A stretch of DNA of 64,000 nucleotides from Caldithrix abyssi DSM 13497 (GCA_945865405.1 CAMBDS010000013.1:1-64000), one strand, 5' to 3'. Counted from the stretch's first letter, positions 35,859-47,274 are shown. Translations and numbers: made by a program. The notes: generated by a model from the letters alone, not told the origin.

Positions 35859-38800
35859 CTACTTAATCAGAGCCGCGCTGCCGACAACCTTTGACTCGCC
35901 TGAGGCATCCTTGGCGATCAAAACCACAATGTAGCGACCGTTACGTGCCTCACGATTGTCATCAGTCCTTCCGTCCCAGATCATTTCATTCTCTCCACCA
36001 CGACGATAGTCGCCCTTGGGCATCAGTTGGGAATCAACCAGTTTTCTGACCATTTGACCCTGCATATTGTAAATCATTACTGAAAGAATCGGTCTGTCAG
36101 CCATGTCACTGGTTAGACGAAACTCAATCGAAAGTCCGGGGCGCGTCGATTGAGGAGAGAACGGATTTGGTAAGAATTTCAAATCGCGAACACCAAGGGC
36201 TTCGCTCGCACTGATTAGTGCGTAAAGTCCATCGAGAGTGCCGACCTCAATTATAACTTCAGTTGAGTCTGTGCTGAATTCACCTTCGATAACATCCCAT
36301 TCGACTGTTTTTGCATTCCAAATGCCGACCGTAGGGGTTTTGAGTCGAAAACCATTGGGGACGGGGAAAACCATCGTGTAGTTGCCATCGCGATTTAAGT
36401 TTCCATCTATACCGACATTATAACCCACGGCGGTAAGTTCATAATTGGGTGTCAAGCGAAATACCGGAGTCAACAGCGGTTCGTTCAGATAAACACGGGC
36501 AGATGTATTTGGTGCAAGCGAACCTGGCGGGATTTCAATTCGGAAACCACGTCCATCGTGAAAAATTGATGTGTCAATGACATCGGAGCGAAGCTCACCA
36601 TAAACCGAAAGACCGTGCTGGGAACGATCAGGGCTATCATCGTTGAAAGTAGCAGTCACGTCGGATATGGTATCGGTAGCGGTCACTTGTACCTTACCGA
36701 TAATGCCTATTGTCGTCTTAAGCCAGGCTTCGGTATTGAACGGAGTCTGTACTGCGGTTGCAATCTCTACCGGTGTAGTAGTCCAGATTGGAGCTAACGG
36801 TACCAATATGCCTGCGGTATCAGTTGCTGTGACCGAAAATCTAATTGAGTCACCTGCGCTGACTTCAAATACTGGTGATGAAACCTGCATCCTTGAGACT
36901 GCGCTTTCGACGTTTTGCCATGAAATTGACTGGGCGATAATTACGCCTGTCGAAGGTTGCGAGACGCGACTTCGGATCTCAACAGGACCAACTGATTCCG
37001 GGATGTAAATGGCTTTTGAAGCATCGGACGCATCTACTACGAGCCGTCCATGGGTTTCGCCAATTTGACTCCACTCGAAGTCCCCGTCATCTTCAAGTCT
37101 GGCCGAGAGGTCGTTATTGCCGTCGTCAAAACCTGTAGCTGATAGTCTTAGCGCGACACCGGGACGTGGTCGCAATGCAGCTTGAGACCTTGTTACTTCG
37201 ACTCGGTCAAGTAAGCCACGTGCCGATACGGTGACATTCTGGGCAGTCTCAATACCTCCAAATAGATAGCCATCCTCAGTTGAGACCTGCAAGTAATAGG
37301 TTAACGTCCCGCTACGGCCTTGTGGTGGGATATAGGCGAAATAGGTGACAGTTTCGTCAGAACCGTCACGTGCTGGTGTCGCAGATGCGACGCTGCGTAG
37401 GCCACGTTCTGGTGATCTACCACCAAAATCGATTTGAAGAGGGACGCTATTGAAGGTTGCTGTACCGGGGCCGCGGAAGTAGAGTGCAGCTTCTGCAACA
37501 GTGACTGCTCCTGGGACAAGAATCTGTACTCGGGCACTGTCTTCAAAGCTAAATGGCGGCGGTGGCGTCAGCCTCCATCCGAGGAACCATGTCAGTTGAC
37601 GAATCTCGTCCGCAGCAAGTTCAACCATTTCAGGTGAAGGGGGAAGCATACCTACGAGCGCTTCGGGCGTGACCGAGTATGTCGCAAGCGGAAGCCAATT
37701 TACAGTTTCAGCATATCCAGCGCCATCTGAGAAAACGACCGCCGTGAAATTGACATTGATACCCGAGATGAAGACTCTACGACCTACTACCGGGTTACTT
37801 TCGGCATTCAAAAGTTGAATTCGTATCTGTCCAGTCGGAAATCTCAAATCATGAATTTGATTTTCGCCGGTCTGGAGGAGGAAAACTTCCGACGAATGGT
37901 CGGGAACGTCGGGGAAAGTTGCGCTTAATCGGAAATTAGAGGGTGTTGGTATATCTGCAATTGAATAAAGTCCATTGGGGTCACTGCTGACCGTGAATCT
38001 GGATCCATTCTGAAGGTCAACGATACTTATTTGACATTGCACCGTTTGTCCCCCGTGACGGACAGTTCCGCGAACGGTTCCAAATCCACGCACGGCACTA
38101 AGGTTGAAATCCTGGTCAAGGGCGAATCCATTAGCGACTAAATCCACGAATCGGTTCGCAGGATTGCCAGTAAAACCGGTTGCTCTTGCACGAAGTTCAT
38201 ATCGTTGCGCTGTAAGGGATGTGAACAGGTATTCGCCAAATTCGTCAGTAAATGCACTGTCTAACAATTGATTGTTGGCGAGAATGTAGATTGCACCGTT
38301 TTCATATGGAGCTCCGTTGTCTCCAAGAAGCCGCCCAGAGATTGCCATGGCGGTTGGCACAATCGTCCTGTTAATTTCAACGATGCCACCGGCAGGCAAT
38401 TCGAATGTCGTATCAGCAGGTTGTTGATATCCATTTCTGATAATAGATATCGTGTAATTACCTGCCAACGGCGCCAATTTGGTCCAGTAACCTTCGCCGT
38501 CGGTTTCAAATAATCCCGGGCTGACTCCAGTCAGATTTACCCTTGCCCTGCTTACACCTTCACCAGCCTGATTCCTGACATAACCGGTTATGGCTTTCCC
38601 GGATTGGGTCATGGTTACTGTGAGTGTGAGAGTCTCATCCAGCTTCGCTTCGAATGTGAAAGGATTAATTTCCGTTGCGTAACCTGCTGCTTCTACGACC
38701 AGGATATATTCACCCGGGCGCATACCAGCAAGTTCGAATGAACCGTCACCACCTGCTACATCGAAGTAAAAATCACCAGTGACATCATTACTCGCAGCAA

Positions 38801-41800
38801 CTCGCCCCAAACTGAGTGGAGGAGTTCCATCCTCAAGCATCAATCGGCCTATTACGCGGGCAGTAGCCCCAAGACGTAAATCCTGCATCTTGCTCGCACC
38901 ATTCTCTACCACAATGTTCACTGTTCGTGACGTCCCAGTCAAAGGAGGTACTGCATAACCGATGAGGGAATATGTTCCAGCTCCGACAGGTGCGACGTAG
39001 TCACCAAAGTAATCTGTAACATCCCGGAATAACTGGTTGGTGAAGGAACGAATCTTAATTTCAGCTCCTGCAACGGGTTCTCCATCAGCCGAGAGCAATT
39101 TACCGTAGATTCCTTGCGACGGCGGAGAAATAAGAAAATTGACCTCTGCATTCCCGGTACTAATGTTTAATCCGGATCTTGTGAAAGATTCGAAGCCTTT
39201 CCGAGTTGACCGGATGGAGTATGTCTTTATTGGGTCAAGTTGATTGAATTGGTAAGCTCCACCGCTGTTTGTCGTGTCATATAGTGTATCTGCGGTATCT
39301 GATATGAGTCGGATTACAACGCCTTCCAGGAAGTTCCGATCGGCTCGCGAGGCGACAGTACCAAATATGGCGTTATCGAGTGCATCGAGATTGACGTCCC
39401 GAATGTATTCACCCTCTCCATTACGCGCATTAACTTCAATTTCGCGGGTAACATATCCGGTGCGTGAAAAAGTGACTGTATGAATGCCGGGTGAAACTGA
39501 TTCAAATCGATAAAATCCTCCGCCAAGGGCAAGCATTTCTATTGAGTGATCGAGAGAGATTGTCACTGCAGGGATACCGACGCCCAGATTATTGAATATC
39601 TGACCGGCAATTACGGCGTTATGTCTTCCTACAGTTAGCACAATGTTTGAGATATCTTCCTGACGAGCGGCAATAGAAACCGATGGGTTCGTATAACCGG
39701 TTCTTGAAAGATCTGTAGATAGAGTGTACTGTTGATCCGGGAAAAGATCGACGAAAGCAAAAGAGCCACCCTCATCAGTCGTGTCAACCATTCTGCCTGT
39801 TTCCGACCAGATCGTGACTGGAACGTCCGCCATTGCTACGCCGATAGAGTCGATGACACGTCCTGAAATATCGACAAGAACTTCGTCAACTGTGAAATTG
39901 ACGTTTACTCGTTCTTCAGTTATTCCAAGCGCATCGACGCGAAGAGAATCAGGCTGGCGAACAACAAACCCGGGCTTGGTGGCGCGGATTAGGTAGTTAT
40001 TGGATTCTCCACCCCGCATTCCGAGAATTCGATATGAACCATCACCACCAGTATAGGCGTTTCGCTGCCTCCCTGTAATCAAATTTCTCGAGGTGATTGA
40101 AACGTCACTAACTCCGACATTATTCGAAGTGATTCGGCCACGCACAGAAGCTCGACGTTCGATAATAACTATGCGAGAACCGATATTGAGGTGGTTAACG
40201 CCAGTTTGGACTGTTGTATCATCGTTAGCGTAATAATCTTCACCTCGATGGGTCTGAATGCGGTAACGATTGTTGGCCGCAAGTCCGGTAAATTCGAAAT
40301 CACCGTTGTCGCCAGAAGTAGTTCTGAAGACAGAGCCATCAGATTCAGAAGTTGCCATTAAATCAGTAGCGCCGATTGCCTGGGCAATCTGGTTCACTGT
40401 TCTGCCGGTAATTCGAAGTTCGTTGGGAATTAGCCTGAAATTGGCTTGAGCACCAGCAGCAACATTTCGGATAGTATCTACTTCAGCGCTATAACCGCTC
40501 AAAATCGAACTAACAAGATATCTGGTGCGTGGATAAAGATTGTCAAGTGAGTATTGTCCCGCGGCATTTGTATTCGAAGAGGCAAAGTTACCGAGGCTAT
40601 CGATTGCACTAACTCTTGCGTTGCGAATTCCAGCTCCATCCGGATCACGGACTACTCCAGTAATTTGGCCATTGTTTAGGATCAATTCGAGGTCAGTAGT
40701 TACGGTGTCAGCTGGGTCAACATCAATATTGGGACGGACAATGCCGGTAAAGCCGACTTTGGCAGCAAGTAAGGAAAAGCGTCCATCAGAAATATTGTTG
40801 AGGAGAAATTGCCCGTTATTGTTGGAAACCGTAGTGAATTGTTCACCACCTGCCTCGGTTGCGTAAATTGTTGCAGAAGCAATGGGATTTCCACCTGAAG
40901 TGACAACACCTTGAATGCGAGCGGCAAGTGGGGTGAGTACTAGATTTGTCCCGCGTCGCTCTTGTCGACCAAGAACATTTCCAAGATTGGAACTTCTACT
41001 TCTAAATCGGTCGCTTGTGGCGATAAGATGGTAATTACCGGGAATGATACCTTCGAGCAAATAGGCGCCATCATTGTTCGATTGGGTCGTAATGCTACGT
41101 TGATTTGTTGAGTCAACCACAGTTACCGTTGCACCGGAAATTGCGCCTCCGTTGGGATCACGGATGACCCCGGCTATGAGGGCAAAGTTGGCTTCTGGTG
41201 CAAAATCGATTCCACCAAGCTCGTCACCGGCGTTAACCTGAACATTTCGCTCTACCGCGGTATAACCGGGTTTCGAAGTAGTAGCACGATATTGACCTGG
41301 TTGGAGTGATATCGTATAACGACCTTGACGATCGGAGGTTGACTGATACGAGCCAGCCTGACCATCTGCGCGAATTGTTGCGCCAGCAAGTGGTTCATTT
41401 GCAATAGTGACAGTACCGCTAAATGAAGCCGGTAGAGGGGTCAGACGTTGATTGACGACAATTTCGCCTTCGATTTCAAGATTTGCAGTTGTATCGGTTG
41501 CAGTGCTAAATCCGGCCTTCGTTGTACTGACGATATATCGTCGCTCGGGAGCAATCGAGAGCGCGTAATTTCCCTGAATATTCCCGTTTGTCGAATAGTT
41601 ACGATTAGGGTCGTTCAATTGAGTTATGCGTATCGACGGTGAATTAACCACACCAGCTGGCGAGGTTATAGTGCCAACAATACGTCCGGAGTAAGAAAGC
41701 ATTGGGAAATCGCGACCATTGACGTTTTGTCCCGCTTGAAGCTGAACATCGATAAAACCAGGGGCAACTGCAGTGAAACCATCTTTTTGGATTGTCAGTC

Positions 41801-44369
41801 GATATGTACCAAAAGAGAGACCGAAAGAATAAGTTCCATCTCTTCCAGAGCGTGTGGTCGCTACGGAGCCATCGCCTCCCTGACGAGTTGCAGTAATAAT
41901 GGCTTCGAATATTGGATCATTACCACGTCTTACGCGACCGGAAATTGTTCCTGCATTATCAACAAGTCGGATATTGATGTCGCGTAAATCCTGGCCAGCC
42001 TGAACTGTGATCGGACCGCGTTGAGATGTTACATAGTCAGCCTTGGTAGCGACGATAGTATGCGAGCCGGCGGAAATGCGCAACGAATAATTACCATTGG
42101 CATCGCTGGTTGTAGTTACCCCTGCCGCTTCGACTGCTGCGCCGCGCAGTGCATTTCCCGAACCGTCGACGATCCTGCCTGAAATACTCGAAGCGTTAGC
42201 CTCCAAAGCAAGCCTTAATCCGGAGATCGTTTCGCCTGGATCTATTGATAGACGGAGGGAGTCTGTTGTGTGGTAACCATCCCTGACAGCAACAGCCGTG
42301 TAGTCACCTGGCGAAACACCGCGAGAGAATGCCCCGACCTGACTAACACCAGCCGTGGTAATCTGTCCGGCTGAAGGAATTAACCAAACTTCTGCGTTGC
42401 GGTTGGCAGGAGTTCCATCAATAGTAACCTGGCCTGAAAATATGCCGGCTTGTGGGAGGAGTGTGAAGTTTACTTCGACGTCGCGATCATTTACTTCTAC
42501 GTCAACTTCACCACTTTCGAGATAAAAACCGGGCTTAATAGCATTAATGCGCCAGGTTCCCTGACCGGCCACTATAGAAAAATTACCTGCTTCAGGTGTA
42601 TAAAGTCTTCGCTCATCACCAGCAGGTGAGATAGCTATTATTGTGGCGGAATTGATTGGTTGGCCATTGGAATTACGGACATAGCCGGAAATGTTAAAGT
42701 GATAACCTTCCAGAATAATCGGTCCTTCGTCAGCATTCAAATCAACTGTCACACCTCGAGGGACATCTATTGAGCGTTCTTCACTTGGCTGACGGCCAGC
42801 CGCACTAGCATTGATGAGGTAACTTCCTTGTGCGACGACACACTGGTAGGCACCTGAAACATTCGTTTCCGCAGCGGTCTCTTCTCCGCTTTGTGCATGA
42901 GTCGCTGTAACAATTGCACCGCTTACCGGATCTCCATTTTCATCTTCGACGGTTCCAACAATACTCGAAGGTATGGGGCGCATCCGAAGTGTTATGCTCT
43001 GCTGTCTTTGCTCGTTGATTGTGATTTCTGCTGAAGTCGTATCATTATATCCAGCCTTTATACCACGAAAGATGTATGTACCGAGCGAAATCCTTCGAAG
43101 TGAGTGACCATTATCATCTGTAGCGAATGAGAGAACACTCGGTCCATCTACAGACTCTACTTGCACTTCAACGCTTTCAAGTACATTTCCTTCAGTAGTA
43201 ATGGTTGTCATCTGGATCTGGCCGGATCGGACTTCGTAAGTGAAGCTTGTTGTGTCTGAGATAGTGCCGTGTCCCTGACGACTCGCGGCAAGAACTTTCC
43301 ACACGAAACGACCGTTAGGCAAAATGTCTTGTGCGGGGCAAGCAATCGAAGTCAAAGTAGTCTGGGCGTTCCAAGCTGGTACAAGCGCGCGGCTTCCACC
43401 TTCAGATACTTCTTCTCGCGTTACATAGAGGAAGTAGGAGACGGCTTCTTCGACTTCGGTCCAGCGGAAGATGATTTCTTCTGAATTAAAAGTCGATCGG
43501 GTTTGAGGGGCGACGTTTTCCGGTTCCTCGAATGGTGGCTCGGTCTCGACTTCGAATCCGGAGACACCACCTGTAACTGCAGATGTATAGGCGGGATGAT
43601 TGCCATAATTATTAAGCACTACCCAAGCATATCTTGGGCGATCCTGACGATCCATACTGCCAATTAGTGGGGGGGTCTGATCGTTGTCAAAAAATTCTGA
43701 AGGGTCCGGGATACCAAATTGAATCGATGTTTCTGATGTAATGCCTTGCCATATAATGTTTGCACCTTCGACACGTGTTCCTTGGTCATCCTCGATAATG
43801 TCGAACGGTTGGTCACTGACGACGATATGATAAAAAGGGACACCGTTGATAGCTTCCCAACGGAAAGTCGGGGTAATGGTATTGATACCTTGTCTGCCAT
43901 TACCAGTAATTGGTGCAACCATGGTAGGAGCGGATTCGGCGACTCTAATGATATTAAATACAACAGAATAGCCGTTATTGCCAGCGTCAATTATACAGTA
44001 AAGGTAGCCAACAGGCAATTGACTCGCCTCGAACTGGAGGTGCCCCGGAGTAGACTCAATCGGATCTTCCAAAATGTTCCGATAATTTTCGGGTGTATCG
44101 CCGTTATAGCCAGACGCAAACCGAAGTCTCCCGCGAATGTTAGCTGGTGTCCAGTTGATGTTTATAATCGCAGTTGGAATCGACATGTTGCGAGGGACGT
44201 CCCGCAACGTGAGCGCAGCATCCTGATTCTCCTGAGTCTGGAGCAATCCGATGTTAAGCGGTGATCCCCACGCAAAATTTGCAGAGGAGAAAGTCGCTAC
44301 TAAGAGCGACAGAAGAAAAAAGGCGATCGGCATCGCTAAAAACCTTGCTTTATTACAGAGAGTACTCAA
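35859..44369 (-). CDS. 2,836-aa surface protein with about 21 carboxypeptidase-regulatory/CnaB-like repeats and FlgD-Ig/T9SS-like C-terminus
   Basis: Repeats like 'ISGRIVDGSGNALRGAAVEAAGVTTTSDANGNYSLRISAGSHTIVATKADY'; C-term 'LKFLPNPFSPQ...LSVMIYNMQGQMVRKLVD...NGRYIVVLIAKDASGESKVVGSAALIK'. Confidence 0.92.
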   Translation of the reverse strand: MSTLCNKARFLAMPIAFFLLSLLVATFSSANFAWGSPLNIGLLQTQENQDAALTLRDVPRNMSIPTAIININWTPANIRGRLRFASGYNGDTPENYRNILEDPIESTPGHLQFEASQLPVGYLYCIIDAGNNGYSVVFNIIRVAESAPTMVAPITGNGRQGINTITPTFRWEAINGVPFYHIVVSDQPFDIIEDDQGTRVEGANIIWQGITSETSIQFGIPDPSEFFDNDQTPPLIGSMDRQDRPRYAWVVLNNYGNHPAYTSAVTGGVSGFEVETEPPFEEPENVAPQTRSTFNSEEIIFRWTEVEEAVSYFLYVTREEVSEGGSRALVPAWNAQTTLTSIACPAQDILPNGRFVWKVLAASRQGHGTISDTTSFTYEVRSGQIQMTTITTEGNVLESVEVQVESVDGPSVLSFATDDNGHSLRRISLGTYIFRGIKAGYNDTTSAEITINEQRQQSITLRMRPIPSSIVGTVEDENGDPVSGAIVTATHAQSGEETAAETNVSGAYQCVVAQGSYLINASAAGRQPSEERSIDVPRGVTVDLNADEGPIILEGYHFNISGYVRNSNGQPINSATIIAISPAGDERRLYTPEAGNFSIVAGQGTWRINAIKPGFYLESGEVDVEVNDRDVEVNFTLLPQAGIFSGQVTIDGTPANRNAEVWLIPSAGQITTAGVSQVGAFSRGVSPGDYTAVAVRDGYHTTDSLRLSIDPGETISGLRLALEANASSISGRIVDGSGNALRGAAVEAAGVTTTSDANGNYSLRISAGSHTIVATKADYVTSQRGPITVQAGQDLRDINIRLVDNAGTISGRVRRGNDPIFEAIITATRQGGDGSVATTRSGRDGTYSFGLSFGTYRLTIQKDGFTAVAPGFIDVQLQAGQNVNGRDFPMLSYSGRIVGTITSPAGVVNSPSIRITQLNDPNRNYSTNGNIQGNYALSIAPERRYIVSTTKAGFSTATDTTANLEIEGEIVVNQRLTPLPASFSGTVTIANEPLAGATIRADGQAGSYQSTSDRQGRYTISLQPGQYRATTSKPGYTAVERNVQVNAGDELGGIDFAPEANFALIAGVIRDPNGGAISGATVTVVDSTNQRSITTQSNNDGAYLLEGIIPGNYHLIATSDRFRSRSSNLGNVLGRQERRGTNLVLTPLAARIQGVVTSGGNPIASATIYATEAGGEQFTTVSNNNGQFLLNNISDGRFSLLAAKVGFTGIVRPNIDVDPADTVTTDLELILNNGQITGVVRDPDGAGIRNARVSAIDSLGNFASSNTNAAGQYSLDNLYPRTRYLVSSILSGYSAEVDTIRNVAAGAQANFRLIPNELRITGRTVNQIAQAIGATDLMATSESDGSVFRTTSGDNGDFEFTGLAANNRYRIQTHRGEDYYANDDTTVQTGVNHLNIGSRIVIIERRASVRGRITSNNVGVSDVSITSRNLITGRQRNAYTGGDGSYRILGMRGGESNNYLIRATKPGFVVRQPDSLRVDALGITEERVNVNFTVDEVLVDISGRVIDSIGVAMADVPVTIWSETGRMVDTTDEGGSFAFVDLFPDQQYTLSTDLSRTGYTNPSVSIAARQEDISNIVLTVGRHNAVIAGQIFNNLGVGIPAVTISLDHSIEMLALGGGFYRFESVSPGIHTVTFSRTGYVTREIEVNARNGEGEYIRDVNLDALDNAIFGTVASRADRNFLEGVVIRLISDTADTLYDTTNSGGAYQFNQLDPIKTYSIRSTRKGFESFTRSGLNISTGNAEVNFLISPPSQGIYGKLLSADGEPVAGAEIKIRSFTNQLFRDVTDYFGDYVAPVGAGTYSLIGYAVPPLTGTSRTVNIVVENGASKMQDLRLGATARVIGRLMLEDGTPPLSLGRVAASNDVTGDFYFDVAGGDGSFELAGMRPGEYILVVEAAGYATEINPFTFEAKLDETLTLTVTMTQSGKAITGYVRNQAGEGVSRARVNLTGVSPGLFETDGEGYWTKLAPLAGNYTISIIRNGYQQPADTTFELPAGGIVEINRTIVPTAMAISGRLLGDNGAPYENGAIYILANNQLLDSAFTDEFGEYLFTSLTAQRYELRARATGFTGNPANRFVDLVANGFALDQDFNLSAVRGFGTVRGTVRHGGQTVQCQISIVDLQNGSRFTVSSDPNGLYSIADIPTPSNFRLSATFPDVPDHSSEVFLLQTGENQIHDLRFPTGQIRIQLLNAESNPVVGRRVFISGINVNFTAVVFSDGAGYAETVNWLPLATYSVTPEALVGMLPPSPEMVELAADEIRQLTWFLGWRLTPPPPFSFEDSARVQILVPGAVTVAEAALYFRGPGTATFNSVPLQIDFGGRSPERGLRSVASATPARDGSDETVTYFAYIPPQGRSGTLTYYLQVSTEDGYLFGGIETAQNVTVSARGLLDRVEVTRSQAALRPRPGVALRLSATGFDDGNNDLSARLEDDGDFEWSQIGETHGRLVVDASDASKAIYIPESVGPVEIRSRVSQPSTGVIIAQSISWQNVESAVSRMQVSSPVFEVSAGDSIRFSVTATDTAGILVPLAPIWTTTPVEIATAVQTPFNTEAWLKTTIGIIGKVQVTATDTISDVTATFNDDSPDRSQHGLSVYGELRSDVIDTSIFHDGRGFRIEIPPGSLAPNTSARVYLNEPLLTPVFRLTPNYELTAVGYNVGIDGNLNRDGNYTMVFPVPNGFRLKTPTVGIWNAKTVEWDVIEGEFSTDSTEVIIEVGTLDGLYALISASEALGVRDLKFLPNPFSPQSTRPGLSIEFRLTSDMADRPILSVMIYNMQGQMVRKLVDSQLMPKGDYRRGGENEMIWDGRTDDNREARNGRYIVVLIAKDASGESKVVGSAALIK

Positions 44370-45897
44370 GAGTTAAACGTAAGACGTCTTCTGGAAGACC
44401 TTCGAGAAGTACGCCTAATTTAAGGGCATCAGTAAGGCCCATTTCAAACCCGAATGAGAGGTGCGGCACCCAAAGAGCTTTAGCTGGAGGGATAGGAGTG
44501 CCATGCGCATCGTGATATCCCGCTACAACGTCAACCACTTTAACGGCTCCGACCCCATATTTCAATATATAGGCATCGAAGTAAAGATTGATCCCAATAC
44601 TTGGCTTATATCCGCGTTTGTAGGTAAATGGAGCGCCATTCTCAATGATTTTGTATTGGTATGCAAGTTCACCAAAATATTTGGTGAACGTAATAGACGG
44701 CTTCAAAAAACCGGTGTATGTCGCCGCCACGGAAATTTCCCCCGGAACCGAAAACTTCATGTCCGAGGCAGTCTCATACGATTTGGCTGTGGTACGCGTC
44801 AGCTCGGATGCGTCTTGAATTGCATTTACATCAAATTGTTTTTCACCTTCCGTAGCGTTTAACTTCAAAGGAGTGAACGAGTGAAGTTGAAGGTCAAAAT
44901 CAGCGTCCATATCCATATCACCCTGTAACCTGCACATAGCGCCAATAATAAACTTGTCGCTCGGTTCGTAAAGAGCACCGAGGCGTAATGCTAGTGCGGA
45001 GCCTTCAAAAATGCCGTGAGCGGAGAAATAGAAATCGTCATCCCAAGGAGATTGCGGATCATTAAAAGACGATTCGCTGCCTGCCTTGGACATGATGCCA
45101 TCAGTTCGCTGGTTGACGTGAAGTTCTATTCTGGCTCCTGTTCTTTGTACACCTGCTCCAAGGGTCAGCTTACCCATCGCCCTTGCGACTGACATATTCC
45201 AACTATCGGAAGTGATATCGAGGTGGGAATCCATCTTGATCGACGCGTAGAGTAAGATTTCGTTTTCAGGATGACGGATGTTGTTTTCATCTTTATCGAT
45301 CGTGCGAATTCTCATTCGTAATCCACTATAGACAAATTTCGACTGTAGGACGTATGGAACCGTATAACCAAAAGCAATCTGGTCGAAAAGGCGTGGAATT
45401 CTTCCGTCAAACCAGCGATCATTATTTTCAGGATCTACAGGCAGAACCAGTGCAAATCCGCTGATGGCCGAGCCGAGCAAGCCGACCTTACCCGTCATTT
45501 TTGGATATGTTTTCCTGCCGGTAAGGTTGAACGATTTCAGCGTCTCATCCATCGATTCCTCAATGGTTGGATTGGGATCGCCAAGGGAAGCGAGATCAAA
45601 TTCGAAACCTGGTGCGCTTGAAATGATCATCTTTTTACCTTTGATCCTTCGAATAGCGGCAGGATTTCCGAAAATGACAAACGGTTCGGGTTTTATTGGA
45701 GCGATCAAACCTCCATAAGCACCGCGGACACCGGTGCCCGTGAGGAGGTTCGAACGGCTGGAAAATTCGGAGCGGATAAAGCCACCCTCGAAAAACTCCA
45801 TTTCGGAGTCATCCTGGGCAAAAAGCGTTAGTGGAAGCAAGCAAATGGTCAAGGCAAAAAGCGCCTTTGAGACATATAGCCGGGAGAAATTAGACAT
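44353..45897 (-). CDS. Predicted outer-membrane beta-barrel protein
   Basis: 514 aa, signal peptide ...ALFALTICLLPLTLFAQDD; alternating strands; overlaps the giant gene by 17 nt. Confidence 0.7.
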   Translation of the reverse strand: MSNFSRLYVSKALFALTICLLPLTLFAQDDSEMEFFEGGFIRSEFSSRSNLLTGTGVRGAYGGLIAPIKPEPFVIFGNPAAIRRIKGKKMIISSAPGFEFDLASLGDPNPTIEESMDETLKSFNLTGRKTYPKMTGKVGLLGSAISGFALVLPVDPENNDRWFDGRIPRLFDQIAFGYTVPYVLQSKFVYSGLRMRIRTIDKDENNIRHPENEILLYASIKMDSHLDITSDSWNMSVARAMGKLTLGAGVQRTGARIELHVNQRTDGIMSKAGSESSFNDPQSPWDDDFYFSAHGIFEGSALALRLGALYEPSDKFIIGAMCRLQGDMDMDADFDLQLHSFTPLKLNATEGEKQFDVNAIQDASELTRTTAKSYETASDMKFSVPGEISVAATYTGFLKPSITFTKYFGELAYQYKIIENGAPFTYKRGYKPSIGINLYFDAYILKYGVGAVKVVDVVAGYHDAHGTPIPPAKALWVPHLSFGFEMGLTDALKLGVLLEGLPEDVLRLTLEYSL

Positions 45898-46022
45898 TGA
45901 AGTGTCCTGAATGAGCCCTATTTGGGGATGCGTTTACGGCAGGTCTGGTAAGTTAAGATGATTAGAGCCGCCTGTCAAGGGGTAAATTCGATCTATTGAA
46001 CAGAAGTGAGCGAGAAATGATA

Positions 46023-46421
46023 TTAGATTTTTTGAAAACTGACAGAAACTCGCGTTTTCAGCCCGCCTCTTACGCGGTAATCTGCCATGACAGTTACCCG
46101 GCGGGGAGAACAGCAACCGATAAAATCTTCCATGACACGATTGATCAAATGCTCGTAATAGATGCCGACATTTCTGAAGGTAAGAAGATAATACTTCAAA
46201 GCACGAAGCTCGACACAAGTTTTATCCGGGACATAACGAATAGTAAGGGTTCCGAAGTCGGGAAGACCTGAGTACGGACAGACCGCTGTGAACTCATCTG
46301 TCGAAATTTCTATTTCGATTTCTCTATCAGGGTAGTCATAAGGAAAAGTCTCGAGAAGTTGGGGTTGAACTACCTCAAGTCCCTGGAAGGGGAGAACTTT
46401 GTCGTTCGGTAAAAATTCCAA
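46023..46421 (-). CDS. queF: NADPH-dependent 7-cyano-7-deazaguanine reductase
   Basis: EFTAVCPYSGLPDFGTLTIRYVPDKTCVELRALKYYLLTFRNVGIYYEHLINRVMEDF. Confidence 0.95.
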   Translation of the reverse strand: MEFLPNDKVLPFQGLEVVQPQLLETFPYDYPDREIEIEISTDEFTAVCPYSGLPDFGTLTIRYVPDKTCVELRALKYYLLTFRNVGIYYEHLINRVMEDFIGCCSPRRVTVMADYRVRGGLKTRVSVSFQKI

Positions 46422-46614
46422 AAGTGTCTACTCGATTAGTGGTCAAAAATTGATATCGTATGGCTAAAAAGTTTCAAAGAATCCTAAGTTTAGCTTTATT
46501 CTTGATTTGATTAAATGCAGGCAAGGCAGACAAATGCTAATACTATTTCATTCGCTAAAACAAACGCTACGAATCTCCTATTAGTTTGAGTTTATATTGA
46601 AAATATAGACCTTT

Positions 46615-47166
46615 TCATCCAAAAGGGTTGAGGGAAATGTCGAATTGTGGCCAACTCTGATCTTTGGGTGAGATTAATTTATTTTCTGCTTTGGGCCAAG
46701 CGATCTTGAATTTGGGGTCATTCCATAGCAACCCGCCTTCGCTCTGCGGAGCATAGGGAGAATCGACTTTGTAGCTAACAGTAGATCGGTCTTCAAGCGT
46801 AAGATATCCATGGGCACACCCTCTTGGGATATAGACGCCGTTGTTCAGATCTGTAGTCAGAATTATCGACTCCCACATCAAAAAGCTTGGCGAATTGGGA
46901 CGCAAATCGACAAAGACATCGAACATCCTACCTGAGAGGACTCGAACAAACTTAGCCTGCGCAAATGGGGGACGCTGAAAATGGAGACCTCGCAAAGTCC
47001 CTGATTTGTAATTAAATGAATGGTTGTCAGCTACCCATTTTGTGCTGAGACCAGCACTAGCAAAACGAGACTCGTCATACGTAGTTGTAAAGTAACCTCT
47101 CTCATCCTTAAATTGACGGGGGATAACTTCGAAGGCACCAAAAATAAGAAGTGGTTTGATTTCCAT
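46615..47166 (-). CDS. rfbC: dTDP-4-dehydrorhamnose 3,5-epimerase
   Basis: DERGYFTTTYDE...DNHSFNYKSGTLRGLHFQRPPFAQAKFVRVLSGRMFDVFVDLR...IPRGCAHGY. Confidence 0.93.
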   Translation of the reverse strand: MEIKPLLIFGAFEVIPRQFKDERGYFTTTYDESRFASAGLSTKWVADNHSFNYKSGTLRGLHFQRPPFAQAKFVRVLSGRMFDVFVDLRPNSPSFLMWESIILTTDLNNGVYIPRGCAHGYLTLEDRSTVSYKVDSPYAPQSEGGLLWNDPKFKIAWPKAENKLISPKDQSWPQFDISLNPFG

Positions 47167-47274
47167 TGGTAGTAGTTTTTGGGGTTTGATACTTATGGAT
47201 TTGATCGACGGGTTTCGACGTCAAAATTGAGTCAGGAGTGCGGACCAGATGCCGCACTCCTGTCATCCGAATTG

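Noticed and set aside
35859-44369. Many plus-strand and alternate-frame ORFs inside the giant gene
   Set aside because: Overlapped by a single uninterrupted 2,836-codon frame with consistent repeat structure.
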